From contig BSQZ01000060.1 of assembly GCA_033239005.1 (NCBI GenBank), positions 908,501 to 972,500 on the forward strand: a stretch of DNA of 64,000 nt, written 5' to 3'. Positions 52,439 through 64,000 of this stretch are shown here, piece after piece. The position numbers and the translations under genes are program-made. The DNA comes from Lamellibrachia satsuma. Taxonomy: Eukaryota > Annelida > Polychaeta > Sabellida > Siboglinidae. Position 1 is the first letter of the stretch, and every line of letters begins with the position of its first letter. The notes under the pieces are model-generated. The model was not told the origin of the DNA. It made no database searches and saw only the letters and a list, made by a program, of their open reading frames with translations.

Positions 52439-53542
52439 ACACCGAATGGAGTGGTGACAGTGGTCACCGACCAGACTACGCCTCTGCGGCCAGACTCTCT
52501 TCTCGGAGGATTCACGAAGCCGGGAGGGAGTCGGATCAGCTGAACTAATAATATATCGTAGAGTGGCTTATGGGAATGACCGTGACACGCTGGGCCAAAC
52601 ACGAAATTTCGCACAGTTGTACCTTAGGATCATACAAAACTTTTGGGAGGGGGCTGCTCGATTTCAAAGGTCGAGGTCAAGGTCAGGTCAAAGTCAAATA
52701 ATGTTATAATTATATTTCTACCATATATCGTCACTTAAATAACATTTGTGGGTTTTTGTTTTAAAAGACCATAACAATTTTTTAAACACTGTCCGTCCTA
52801 TTGCATAATTTACTAATTTGCATAAATACAAAATGGCGGCCACAGTGCGTAAACAAACCATGTTTGCTGGTATTTTTGCACGTAACATAATTATAGGTTA
52901 ACACTAGTAGACATTTTATATTTGCATATGATGAGGTGCACTTATCTAAAACACATACAACTAATGTTAGGATGCACTGTGTATTGAAATTGAACAATCA
53001 ATTGTTAAACATTAACAAATTAGCAAATTCAACAATGGATGCCCAAGGGCACGTCTAAATATCTATCGTCTGATCAATATCAGGTGAATTTCCACAGAGA
53101 CATTCAGCTGCATGTATGTAATCTAACAATGATAAATGACACCCAATGCATTCCCACATTAATAGTACCTCCTAATAATGCCTCCTACGCTGATAACATT
53201 TTAGCCTGTTCTTACGCATCACAGAGTCCGCGGCAGAGACAGAGTGCTGCATTCCGGCAATTGCATTTCTTCGAACAAGCCGCCTTGCAACCACACTTGA
53301 TCAGTTCTCTACAGCCAACAGCCAACAGCAGCGGAACGCGTCCAGATTGGACGCCATCCGGTATATCGCACCCGCAGCATTCAGGACTCGGTGCTGCTGC
53401 GATGGGCTTCAGACTTTCTCTCCAAATACAGGCATCGACTTATGTGTTGAAGAAATGCGCTCTGAGTTGGAGGAAGCTGTTCCATCATCTTCATTCTCGT
53501 GTGGAACATCTCCTGTTGACGGTCGTTCACCTTGACATGTGA
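52439..53542. other. No secure gene; weak coding-like stretch
   Basis: Plus-strand frames around 53039-53542 and 53347-53535 overlap, with mixed composition and several cysteines, perhaps a decayed element. I recognise no domain. Confidence 0.3.
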
Positions 53543-53618
53543 TGTCGTGGTGTCGTGGTGTCGCGGTGTCGCGGTGTCGCGGTGTCGCGGTGTCGCGGTG
53601 TCGTGGTGTCGCGGTGTC
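53543..53618. repeat. 8-bp GTGTCGCG tandem repeat
   Basis: About nine copies of GTGTCGCG/GTGTCGTG. Confidence 0.93.
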
Positions 53619-53706
53619 GTACATCGTACAGGTAAACCGCTCAGTCATTTTGAATGCTGCAGATGTAACTTCCAACGGAACAAACCCATTCAGATATATA
53701 TTAAAT

Positions 53707-54889
<1,183 letters not shown>

Positions 54890-54890
<1 letters not shown>

Positions 54891-55700
54891 TACTTACTTA
54901 ACTTACTTAATCCTCTTGGCCCCTTCAGGAGCATACCATGTTTCTCCACCTCACTCTCTTCTGGGCTAGAGCTTTGGCCTCTTGCCAGGTAACCCCTACT
55001 TTATCAAGATCTTGTAGTGTGCAGCATCTCCAGTTGATTTTTTGCCTTCCTTGTCTTCTTTTTCCTTGTGGGTTATAATACAGTGCTTGTTTGGTTGTAT
55101 GTGTTGGATCTTTTCTGAGTGTGTGGCCAATCCAGCTCCATTTTCTACTCTTGATTGTACTGCTTATTTCTTCCTGTTTGGTTTTCTTCCAAAGGTCTTT
55201 ATTTGATATTTTGTTAGGCCACCATACCTTAAGGATGTATCGGAGGCGACTGTTGATGAAGACTTGGAGTTTGTTGTTGAGAGACTGAGTAGTTTTCCAC
55301 GTTTCACAGCCATAGAGAAGAACTGGTTTAACGTTGGTGTTGAAAATGCGGATCTTCGTGTTTATGGATAGTTGGGAAGAGAGCCATACAGGGCGTAGGG
55401 TTCTGAGGGCATGGCTAGCTTTATTGATGCGTAGCTCCACATCTTTGTCAGCTCCATCATTTGTACTGATGTTGCTCCCGAGGTAGATGAAGTCTTGTAC
55501 TTCCTCAACAGTACCACTTTCTAGTGAGATGGGTTCGGAGGATCTGCTGTTGACTTTCATCACCTTTGTATTTCCCACATTAATTTTAAGACCCATTTGG
55601 CTGCTTTTTTCTTGAAACCTTTCTGTTTTTTGTTGCATGTGTTTAGTAACACACATATATAATCGTGTTGTGTGTACATATAATACATACTTGTGTTTTG
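54890..55700 (-). mobile_element. RTE-like LINE, 3' end with short tandem tail
   Basis: The 3' end on the minus strand finishes in repeated TAAG units (plus strand TTACTTACTTAACTTACTTAA at 54891-54911), a usual RTE-style tail. The element is 5' truncated within the RT thumb region. Confidence 0.82.
54925..55660 (-). pseudogene. RTE-like LINE C-terminal coding region
   Basis: One long minus-strand frame starts after the RT catalytic core. In order: KTERFQEKSSQMGLKINV, NTKVMKVNS, VQDFIYLGSNISTND, NTNVKPVLLYGCETW, LQVFINSRLRYILKVWWPN, then RKWSWIGHTLRKDP and the cysteine-poor tail RRQGRQKINWRC. This is the standard layout after the RT of RTE/craniofacial-development-protein-2-like LINE proteins. 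About 245 residues remain open, so the insertion is moderately young, but RT palm and endonuclease are missing and it is not functional. Confidence 0.87.
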
Positions 55701-55734
55701 GATATATAGGCAAGGCAGATACTAGTTGCGTCAT

Positions 55735-57299
<1,565 letters not shown>

Positions 57300-57460
57300 G
57301 CTTCAAGGTCAGCATGTCGATGGTTGAAAGCGCTCACTCAAGGGACGAGTGGGACTTGGTTTGACGTGTTTGCACGGCTTTCATACACATAGTTATACAT
57401 ATATTCTCGCAACGTCGTTCTTTTTCAATTTTGCGTCTAACCGTGCATCTCGACAAGTTG
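57300..57460 (+). promoter_or_regulatory. Upstream block of peptide gene 4 shared with gene 3
   Basis: CAGCATGTCGATGGTTGAAA with CGCTCACTCAA (57310-57341) and GTCTAACCGTGCATCTCGA (57435-57453) match the region 50-190 bp upstream of gene 3 in order. A TATA-like TATACATATATT lies between them. Confidence 0.55.
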
Positions 57461-57521
57461 GCATCACTGGCTAATCTCCCTTTACGAACATCTTCACAAG
57501 AAATTGGATGCGTTGTACAAA

Positions 57522-58407
57522 ATGAATGCTAGCGGGTACTTCGTAAGTACAATTCGTAATTGCATTTATTTACATCGATGTCAGTATGACCGAAACAAAC
57601 TTATTCAAATCAAACACCATTTTTGTTGTCACCGTTACTAGCACCAGACACCCTCACTAACGCCGTGACAGCTACAGCTACCATAACAATTCATGACGGC
57701 CAACAACATATCCACCATCACGCCCAACATCACGCCTAACAACACAACCCACAGAACAAACAACAACACACGCCCAAACTTACGCCCACCACCACGCCCA
57801 ATATCACTCCCAACATCATGCCCAACAACACGACCCACAGAACCAACAACAACATACGCCCACCAGACTTACGCCCACCACCACGCCCAATATCACTCCC
57901 AACATCATGCCCAACAACACGACCCACATAACGAACAACAACATACGCCCAAACTTACGCCCACCACCACGCCCAATATCACTCCAAACATCTTGCCCAA
58001 AAACACGACCCACATAACGAACAACACACGCCCAAACTCACGCCCACCACCACGCCCAATATCACTCCAAACATCATGCCCAACAAAAGACCCACAGAAC
58101 GAACAACAACATACCCACCATCATGAAAAACAGCCCGACCAGCAGCATAACTACCAACATTAACACATATTTTTTTCAGATATTGACCCTCCTGGCGTCG
58201 ACACTGATGGCAAACTGGTGCACTGCAAACCCTGCATCTACCATCGCCTTTAAGATGTGCATGGCTTTATGTAAGAAGACTTACTATAAATGTATGATGA
58301 AAAGAGGATGTAACGAATCGGCCGCCCGGCACCTCAAACGTTGTAAGGGATCTCTAGCGAAATGCAACAACGAGTGCGCAGAACCAGGTCGCTGGGATCA
58401 TTTGTAG
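57522..58407 (+). CDS. Secreted cysteine-rich helical-hairpin peptide, gene 4
   Basis: Coding exons 57522-57542 (MNASGYF) and 58180-58407 with a 637-bp phase-0 intron (GTAAGT donor, TTTTTTCAG acceptor). Exon 2 begins ILTLLASTLMANWCTA and completes the signal peptide; cleavage after CTA is plausible. The precursor has 82 residues. Cysteines are C-x3-C-x6-C-x5-C-x10-C-x6-C-x3-C. The helix-like segments CKKTYYKC and CKGSLAKC correspond to CKKRYYEC and CKGYLEKC in gene 3, and the end CAEPGRWDHL to its CAKPGRWDYFL. Strongly basic. The intron carries diverged copies of the same CAACATCATG-type repeat that fills gene 3's intron. This is a tandem duplicate on the same strand, 9 kb downstream. Role unknown; extracellular signalling or defence are both possible. 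Confidence 0.84.
57700..58115. repeat. ~87-bp minisatellite in the intron of peptide gene 4
   Basis: About four to five imperfect copies of a unit near 87 bp containing CGCCCACCACCACGCCCAAT and CATCATGCCCAACAACACGA. The latter resembles the gene 3 intron unit (CATCATGACTAACAACACGA). Confidence 0.88.
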
Positions 58408-58998
58408 TACAATGTCATCTTAGAGCGTTCAATTACATAGCTTGGACAATTTAGTTAATTGTATGAATACCTGGCTTATTACGGTGATTTATTAATTATG
58501 TGAACGAATACCGGAATAATCACAGCATGGCTGAACGTTTGTGTTCTCTGAGCAGTCTCGGGTAACTGTTGTTCACAGGATGAAGCGTAAAATACGTTGA
58601 ACGGTCCAAACGACAGGAAATAGCACTACTTAAAAGTACACTTTTATCTTTTTTTGTCATGACTGTTGTTGCCCAGATGTCCTACATGTGAGAGAATGTG
58701 TTTTCTTTAGTGACATTGACTTTAATGTATCTTTATCATTAATGTACCATTCTCTTTAGTGTTTATGTAATTTGTGTGGGGTAGTCAAACTCTTCGTGTT
58801 TTATACAATTTTCACACAGATTCCATTTAAAAAGGACTTAATTAATAATCTCAAGTAATTCAGAAGAATTTGATTTGTTTGATCTACTGATTTATTTTAA
58901 TTTCACGTTGTAAGGTGGCACCTTGAAGGCTACTGTGACGATCTAAAGGGACGTTTGTCATTGACCTTGTTTATCATACGCTTATACACATTCTTTAA
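58408..58998. other. 3' flank of peptide gene 4; no gene
   Basis: Presumed 3' UTR and AT-rich spacer. Confidence 0.4.
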
Positions 58999-59096
58999 CA
59001 CAAATATCTGGGCACAGGCTGTAGTTGTTCCTTGCTGAGTTAGCACAAACATCTGGGCACAGGCTGTAGTTGTTCCCTGCTGAGTTAACGCAAACA
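58999..59096. repeat. Tandem duplication of about 45-48 bp
   Basis: ATCTGGGCACAGGCTGTAGT and flanks occur twice in tandem, just beyond the stop of the candidate minus-strand gene. Confidence 0.9.
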
Positions 59097-59099
59097 ACA

Positions 59100-59629
59100 T
59101 CACATATTAGCAGTACACAGAGTGCGAGGAATCAATAGGAAAACGTATTCTTCCGGACATACCACGGAACCTTCCATCAGTTTAGTTGCAGTATTTAATT
59201 TAACAACGATTGTAATGTTCCCGACATACTGACCATAATAAATATGATTGTTCGTTGCATCTGCAGTTCTGTGTTGTTTCTGGTCCGACAAAAATTCCAG
59301 AAAGAAGGTGACAGTATTCGAAGGGAACACTACTGTCAGGGATACGTTGTCTTTGTGGCAGGGGTACTGTGCTGGGATCTCTCCAAGGGACATGTAGAAC
59401 ACTTGTATGCAGTATGGACGGTTGTTGGTTATCGTTCTTACATATCGTGGTTGCAAATGACGTGGAAATGCATACATGCCGCTACAAAGTACGTTGCACC
59501 CTGAACAACGTTTCTGAATTCTTTTTTCCGGTGGCGTAACGTATTATTATCCGCAATCGGCCGAAGGTCAAAATGTGGAAAAACACGACTGAGGCTTATA
59601 TAATACTTACCGAGATCTTCAGACATCAT
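59100..59629 (-). CDS. Candidate two-exon gene, unknown product
   Basis: On the minus strand a first exon 59629-59611 (MMSEDLG, with the Gly split) ends G|GTAAGTATT. A second exon 59500-59100 follows a TTGTTCAG acceptor, joins in frame and runs about 130 codons to TGA. The product would have six cysteines, two or three Asn-X-Ser/Thr sites (NVS, NIT) and beta-type hydrophobic alternation (VSLTVVFP, NITIVVKL), as in an extracellular domain. Yet exon 1 gives no signal peptide, so the true 5' end may lie further upstream. I recognise no family. The antisense frame at 59244-59504 is less protein-like. Confidence 0.38.
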
Positions 59630-60091
59630 GGTCGAGAGTCAATAGAGAATTGAATCTTTGTTGAAGCATTTACTCAATTCAGAGCGATCTGATGTGCTAG
59701 TTGACATGTACGCGAATGATTCTTGAAATCTACTTTATTTCGGAAATTGTATGTCAACAATTAGCGACAATGAAGTAGACGTATTGACTAAAGTGCAAGT
59801 ATACGTACGTGGGCATGAATAAACATGAAGGTGAAATATGTCGGGCGCGTACGAATGTGTGTAAAAAGCTTAAAGGGAAACAAAAGTAATGGCTTTGGGC
59901 CTTTGCACAACTTATAAGAGTTACTAAAATATAAACATTTGCAATTAATAATATCATGCAAGTGATTTACTAGCAAAACCTTTTGAACACACAGCATTTT
60001 AATCACACGTGCCGCGCCATGCTGTTAGATATCCTACGTCACGAGTGTCAAAGTCTAGCAAAATTCACTCGCCACATGAAAATATATGTGT
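59630..60091. other. No gene recognised
   Basis: Upstream side of the candidate minus-strand gene; nothing secure. Confidence 0.4.
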
Positions 60092-61217
60092 ATTCACTTA
60101 TTCCTATATCTGACAATACGATATGGCCAAGCTGTTTGATATCCTACGTGTATGCACTTATTCCTATATCTGCCAATACGATATGGCCAAGCTGTTTGAT
60201 ATCCTACGTGTATTCACTTATTCCTATATCTGCCAATACGATATGGCCAGGCTGTTTGATATCCTATGTGTATTCACTTATTCCTATATCTGCCAATACG
60301 ATATGGCCAGGCTCTTTGATATCCTACGTGTATGCACTTATTCCTATATCTGCCAATACGATATGGCCAGGCTGTTTGATATCCTATGTGTATTCACTTA
60401 TTCCTATATCTGCCAATACGATATGGCCAGGCTGTTTGATATCCTACGTGTATGCACTTATTCCTATATCTGCCAATACGATATGGCCAGGCTGTTTGAT
60501 ATCCTACGTGTATGCACTTATTCCTATAACTACCAATACGATATGGCCAGGCTGTTTGATATCCTGCGTGTATGCACTTATTCCTATATCTGCCAATACG
60601 ATATGGCCAGGCTGTTTGATATCCTACGTGTATTCACTTATTCCTATATCTGCCAAAACGATATGGCCAGGCTGTTTGATATCCTACGTGTATGCACTTA
60701 TTCCTATATCTGCCAATACGATATGGCCAGGCTGTTTGATATCCTACGTGGATTCACTTATTCCTATATCTGCCAATACGATATGGCCAGGCTGTTTGAT
60801 ATCCTGCGTGTATGCACTTATTCCTATATCTGCCAATACGATATGGCCAGGCTGTTTGATATCCTACGTGTATGCACTTATTCCTATATCTGCCAATACG
60901 ATATGGCCAGGCTGTTTGATATCCTACGTGTATGCACTTATTCCTATATCTGCCAATACGATATGGCCAGGCTGTTTGATATCCTACGTGGATTCACTTA
61001 TTCCTATATCTGCCAATACGATATGGCCAGGCTGTTTGATATCCTACGTGTATGCACTTATTTCTATATCTGCCAATACGATATGGCCATGCTGTTTGAT
61101 ATCCTACGTGTATGCACTTATTTCTATATCTGCCAATACGATATGGCCATGCTGTTTGATATCCTACGTGTATGCACTTATTCCTATATCTGCCAATACG
61201 ATATGGCCAGGCTGTTT
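60092..61217. repeat. 60-bp minisatellite, about 19 copies
   Basis: Unit of exactly 60 bp containing GATATGGCCAGGCTGTTTGA and CACTTATTCCTATATCTGCC. Copies differ at a few sites (TATG/TATT, CTACG/CTGCG). Two plus frames stay open for about 400 codons because 60 is a multiple of three; there is no gene evidence. Confidence 0.97.
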
Positions 61218-61669
61218 GCGTCCAAACTCAACTTACGTAACATATTATGTCCTTTATTTACTAAGCTAAGACTTTGCATTGGTTATGCGTACGCCAGTCT
61301 CACTTAATACGTCTTGTGTAGTCTACGTTATCAGATTGTCATAGAACTGTGCATGCGCTTATCGATCACGCTGGTAAACATGTCACCTCTTTGTCAAACG
61401 GAGAATTGACAGGAATCTCCCACTTTTAGAACACGTAAACCACTGGCGTGATATTAGTTTAGTTGCACATGGTTAGTTTTTTATTATCTGTTTTATGTAA
61501 ATAGCCCCAAAACCATGACTTTTGTTTCGCTTTAAATATGCCGGATATTGTTTCGCAAAGAAACAAAGCAGTGTGTGAATATATACGGAATGTAACGTGG
61601 AGCACAGGGATGCGTTTACTGTACGTTCCATAACATATACCCCCGTTCACACTACGAACCAGTTTAACT
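61218..61669. other. No gene recognised
   Basis: Spacer between two minisatellites. Confidence 0.4.
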
Positions 61670-62098
61670 GGAATGACGAATGGACGGTATGCCAGAATGA
61701 CGAATGGACGGTATGCCAGAATGACTAATGGACGGTATGCCAGAATGACGAATGGACGGTATGCCAGAATGACTAATGGACGGTATGCCAGAATGACGAA
61801 TGGACGGTATGCCAGAATGACTAATGGACGGTATGCCAGAATGACGAATGGACGGTATGCCAGAATGACTAATGGACGGTATGCCAGAATGACGAATGGA
61901 CGGTATGCCAGAATGACGAATGGACGGTATGCCAGAATGACTAATGGATGGTATGCCATAATGGCTAATGGACGGTATGCCAGAGTGACTAATGGACGGT
62001 ATGCCAGAATGACTAATGGACGGTATGCCAGAGTGACTAATGGACGGTATGCCAGAATGACTAATGGACGGTATGCCAGAATGGACGGTATGCCAAAC
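61670..62098. repeat. 24-bp minisatellite, about 17-18 copies
   Basis: Unit GAATGACTAATGGACGGTAT plus GCCA, with GACGAATGG variants. Open in several frames because 24 is a multiple of three. Confidence 0.97.
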
Positions 62099-63935
62099 GC
62101 ACAGTAAAATACGATTTCCATACGAAAGGCACATCATCTTGTAGTAGTCATCATTGAATGTGACTGCATTGAGGCCAAAACAATGACCAGATTAGAAATG
62201 TCTTGTTCGCTCAAAAGTTTACGTTGTTTCACTCAATCGCTGAAAACAATAAATGCGAGACATGACTTTGTCGTCGGAAGTGTTTCGCATGCAGCTAACA
62301 CAAATGTCAAGAACCAGTGACATGTATGTCAGTGGTACATGGTCGGTTGACCCCACCTACATATTTGAGGACAGCTGACAATTTGTTGTCTACGTATCAT
62401 TAAATAAATAGTGCACTTATTTGATATTTGAATAGAAAAGTATACACTTAGACATAACCACATACCTGAAAGTCTACAACTAAGAGTCTACGACCATTGC
62501 TATGATAACCATCGACTCATTTGGCAGGACAGTTTGGTGCAGAATTGGGTGCAGTGATTTGTCAAAAAGCGTGGAATATTGATAAGAATCGGTATTACTT
62601 TGGCTTATATAGTATGCATAAACTAATTGACATATAGTAAGAAACATGTTTTGTCAAAAGTTAGTCAGACGCAGTATTATTAAGTAGTACCCCGTTTACA
62701 CTACGGATCCCGTGAAAACAACGATACCTTATATTACATAATTATTATTATATAGATAACTTAAACATAGAATAGGTCAAATTTGGCAAGAATTGTTTTT
62801 GAAAGGGCACAAAAAAGTATTTGTGCAAAAGTAATTTGGAAAAAAATTACCACAAAAATGTTTTTTCAGAGTAAAAACATGTCGAAAGATAATTTAAGTA
62901 AAACATATAAAACTATATTTTTCAAATTTTACTTATGAAATAGAAGATAAAATACAATTTTAAACACGCGAATATTGCGATCGAGGTGTACCGTGTAAAC
63001 TGAAGTTGAAGTATGCGTGTGCACAAATACTAACGACGCCGACGTTGAAATTTGATTTTATATTTTATATTATATTTTGTATTTCGCAAATAAAAAATAA
63101 AGAAATACGCGTTTTGTTCTACTTAAAATACCCTTTGAAATTTTTTTTTACTTTAACCAAAAAATTATTTGAGATACACTTTTTAGAAATTACTTTTGAA
63201 CAAAATCTTTTTGCCTAGTCTTTCAAAAACAGTGTTTGCAAAATTTTACATATTCTTTTTTAAAGTAATCTATATAATAATTATGTATAATGGTAGGGAT
63301 GTTTAAAATATTTTTTTATTTATTTGTACTTTCGCAAACAAATAAAAAAACAAAAATACATGTTATCTTAAAAATTGTATTAATAATTATCTTAAAAATT
63401 ATATACGGTAAATAGACAAAAGAGAATTTACATCAGTATAGTCTGCGTGGATTAATCTCTGAAACCTAAATTTTAAAGTATTTTTTTTCAGAAAAAAGTA
63501 TTTTCAAAGTACATTTTATTTTAAATATTTTGCCGATTTTGTTTTATTTGAGATATTTTCCCATTTTTTTAGCCATACCTGCGGACGCCATATTATAACA
63601 AATGACGGACATAACTATTACCCAGTCCAATATCTAGTAGGTACATGAATTGTGAGAAATTCAACGATGTATTCTGGTCGCTTAACACACAAACAATAAG
63701 TGCAGCCAAAACAATTAGTTACAGTGGCGTTTGTTTTATCCTGGATAGGGTAGGGTGAGGCAATACGCCTACTTTTTTCGGGAAATCGACTCATGTGAAA
63801 ACCTTTTAGATATATCTCTGATATATTGGATGGATCACCTAGTTTATTATCTTAGCTGAAAATCTTGTGTTGACATTTTCGATGTTCAATATCACAGAAA
63901 AAAGTTATAGCCATTTTAGCAGAAGTCCTGAAAAT
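62099..63935. other. AT-rich region, no gene recognised
   Basis: Long A/T tracts (especially 62750-63580). Similar words CCCGTTTACACTACG (62691) and CCCGTTCACACTACG (61641) recur 1 kb apart, possibly ends of an unknown repeat. Confidence 0.4.
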
Positions 63936-63969
63936 GGGCGTTTTGCCCCAGGAGTGGGGCAAAACGCCC
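63936..63969. repeat. Perfect 14-bp hairpin
   Basis: GGGCGTTTTGCCCC, a 6-nt loop, then GGGGCAAAACGCCC. Upstream GGCAATACGCC (63757) and downstream GGGCGTTATGC (63976) are related words, so this may be part of a larger palindromic transposon end cut by the window. Confidence 0.85.
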
Positions 63970-64000
63970 GCCCCTGGGCGTTATGCATTAATCAGCCTCA

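Noticed and set aside
52060..52548. Three overlapping frames over the 23-bp array
   Set aside because: A 23-bp unit without stops opens all phases in turn; identical repeated peptides in each frame show it is an artefact.
53039..53542. A 167-codon plus-strand protein
   Set aside because: Mixed composition, competing open frame in another phase, no recognisable domain or exon signals; at most a decayed element.
59983..61307. Two overlapping 390-430-codon plus-strand frames
   Set aside because: They are generated by a 60-bp tandem unit divisible by three; no conserved unique domain.

Overview
The window is eukaryotic, AT-rich, intron-bearing metazoan DNA. Non-LTR retrotransposons of a CR1-like type, RTE-like and L2/Rex-like LINE pieces, a tyrosine-recombinase (DIRS/Ngaro-like) retroelement, a hAT element, a MADF-type exon of the kind linked to Harbinger elements, and very many micro- and minisatellites together suggest a marine invertebrate, most likely a lophotrochozoan. 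I cannot name the species from sequence alone. No bacterial or viral gene organisation is present.

The main biological content is a loose cluster of four small secreted, cysteine-rich peptide genes, all on the + strand (18.6 kb, 39.2 kb, 44.3 kb and 57.5 kb). Each has the same unusual architecture. A mini coding exon of only 5 or 7 codons ends in Tyr-Leu or Tyr-Phe. A phase-0 GT-AG intron splits the signal peptide. A second exon starts with Ile-Leu/Val and carries the rest of the signal peptide plus a mature domain with mirror-symmetric spacing C-x3-C-x6-C ... C-x6-C-x3-C. Genes at 44.3 and 57.5 kb are close paralogues (shared upstream blocks, shared C-terminal PGRWD motif, shared intronic minisatellite seed); the other two are more divergent. 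The spacing predicts a disulfide-stapled helical hairpin, the fold class of molluscan water-borne pheromones such as attractin and of some CS-alpha/alpha peptides. I recognise no named family, so function is left open.

The rest is mostly mobile DNA. 0-3.7 kb: inverted-repeat arms around a CR1-like LINE. 6.1-9.2 kb: two identical 325-bp direct repeats (LTR-like) and a 144-bp inverted repeat. 9.6-11.7 and 14.1-15.1 kb: CR1-like copies, the second lying in an L2/Rex-like RT remnant. 19.6-26.3 kb: one CR1-like copy split by a 5,477-bp terminal-inverted-repeat transposon with a 4-bp target duplication, a phase-consistent three-exon minus-strand gene and repeated GTGACGCTGG motifs facing each other from the two halves. 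26.5-34 kb: LINE C-termini, a decayed SGNH-hydrolase sequence, a 54-bp minisatellite, a DIRS/Ngaro-like gag-RT-RNase H remnant and RTE pieces. 36.2-38.1 kb: a MADF exon remnant and a 1,518-bp hAT element with perfect 8-bp target duplications. 41.2-42.75 kb: the best preserved CR1-like RT. 54.9-55.7 kb: an RTE-like C-terminus. 59.1-59.6 kb: a possible two-exon minus-strand gene. 60-62 kb: two large minisatellites. The final 2 kb is AT-rich and ends in a perfect 14-bp hairpin.
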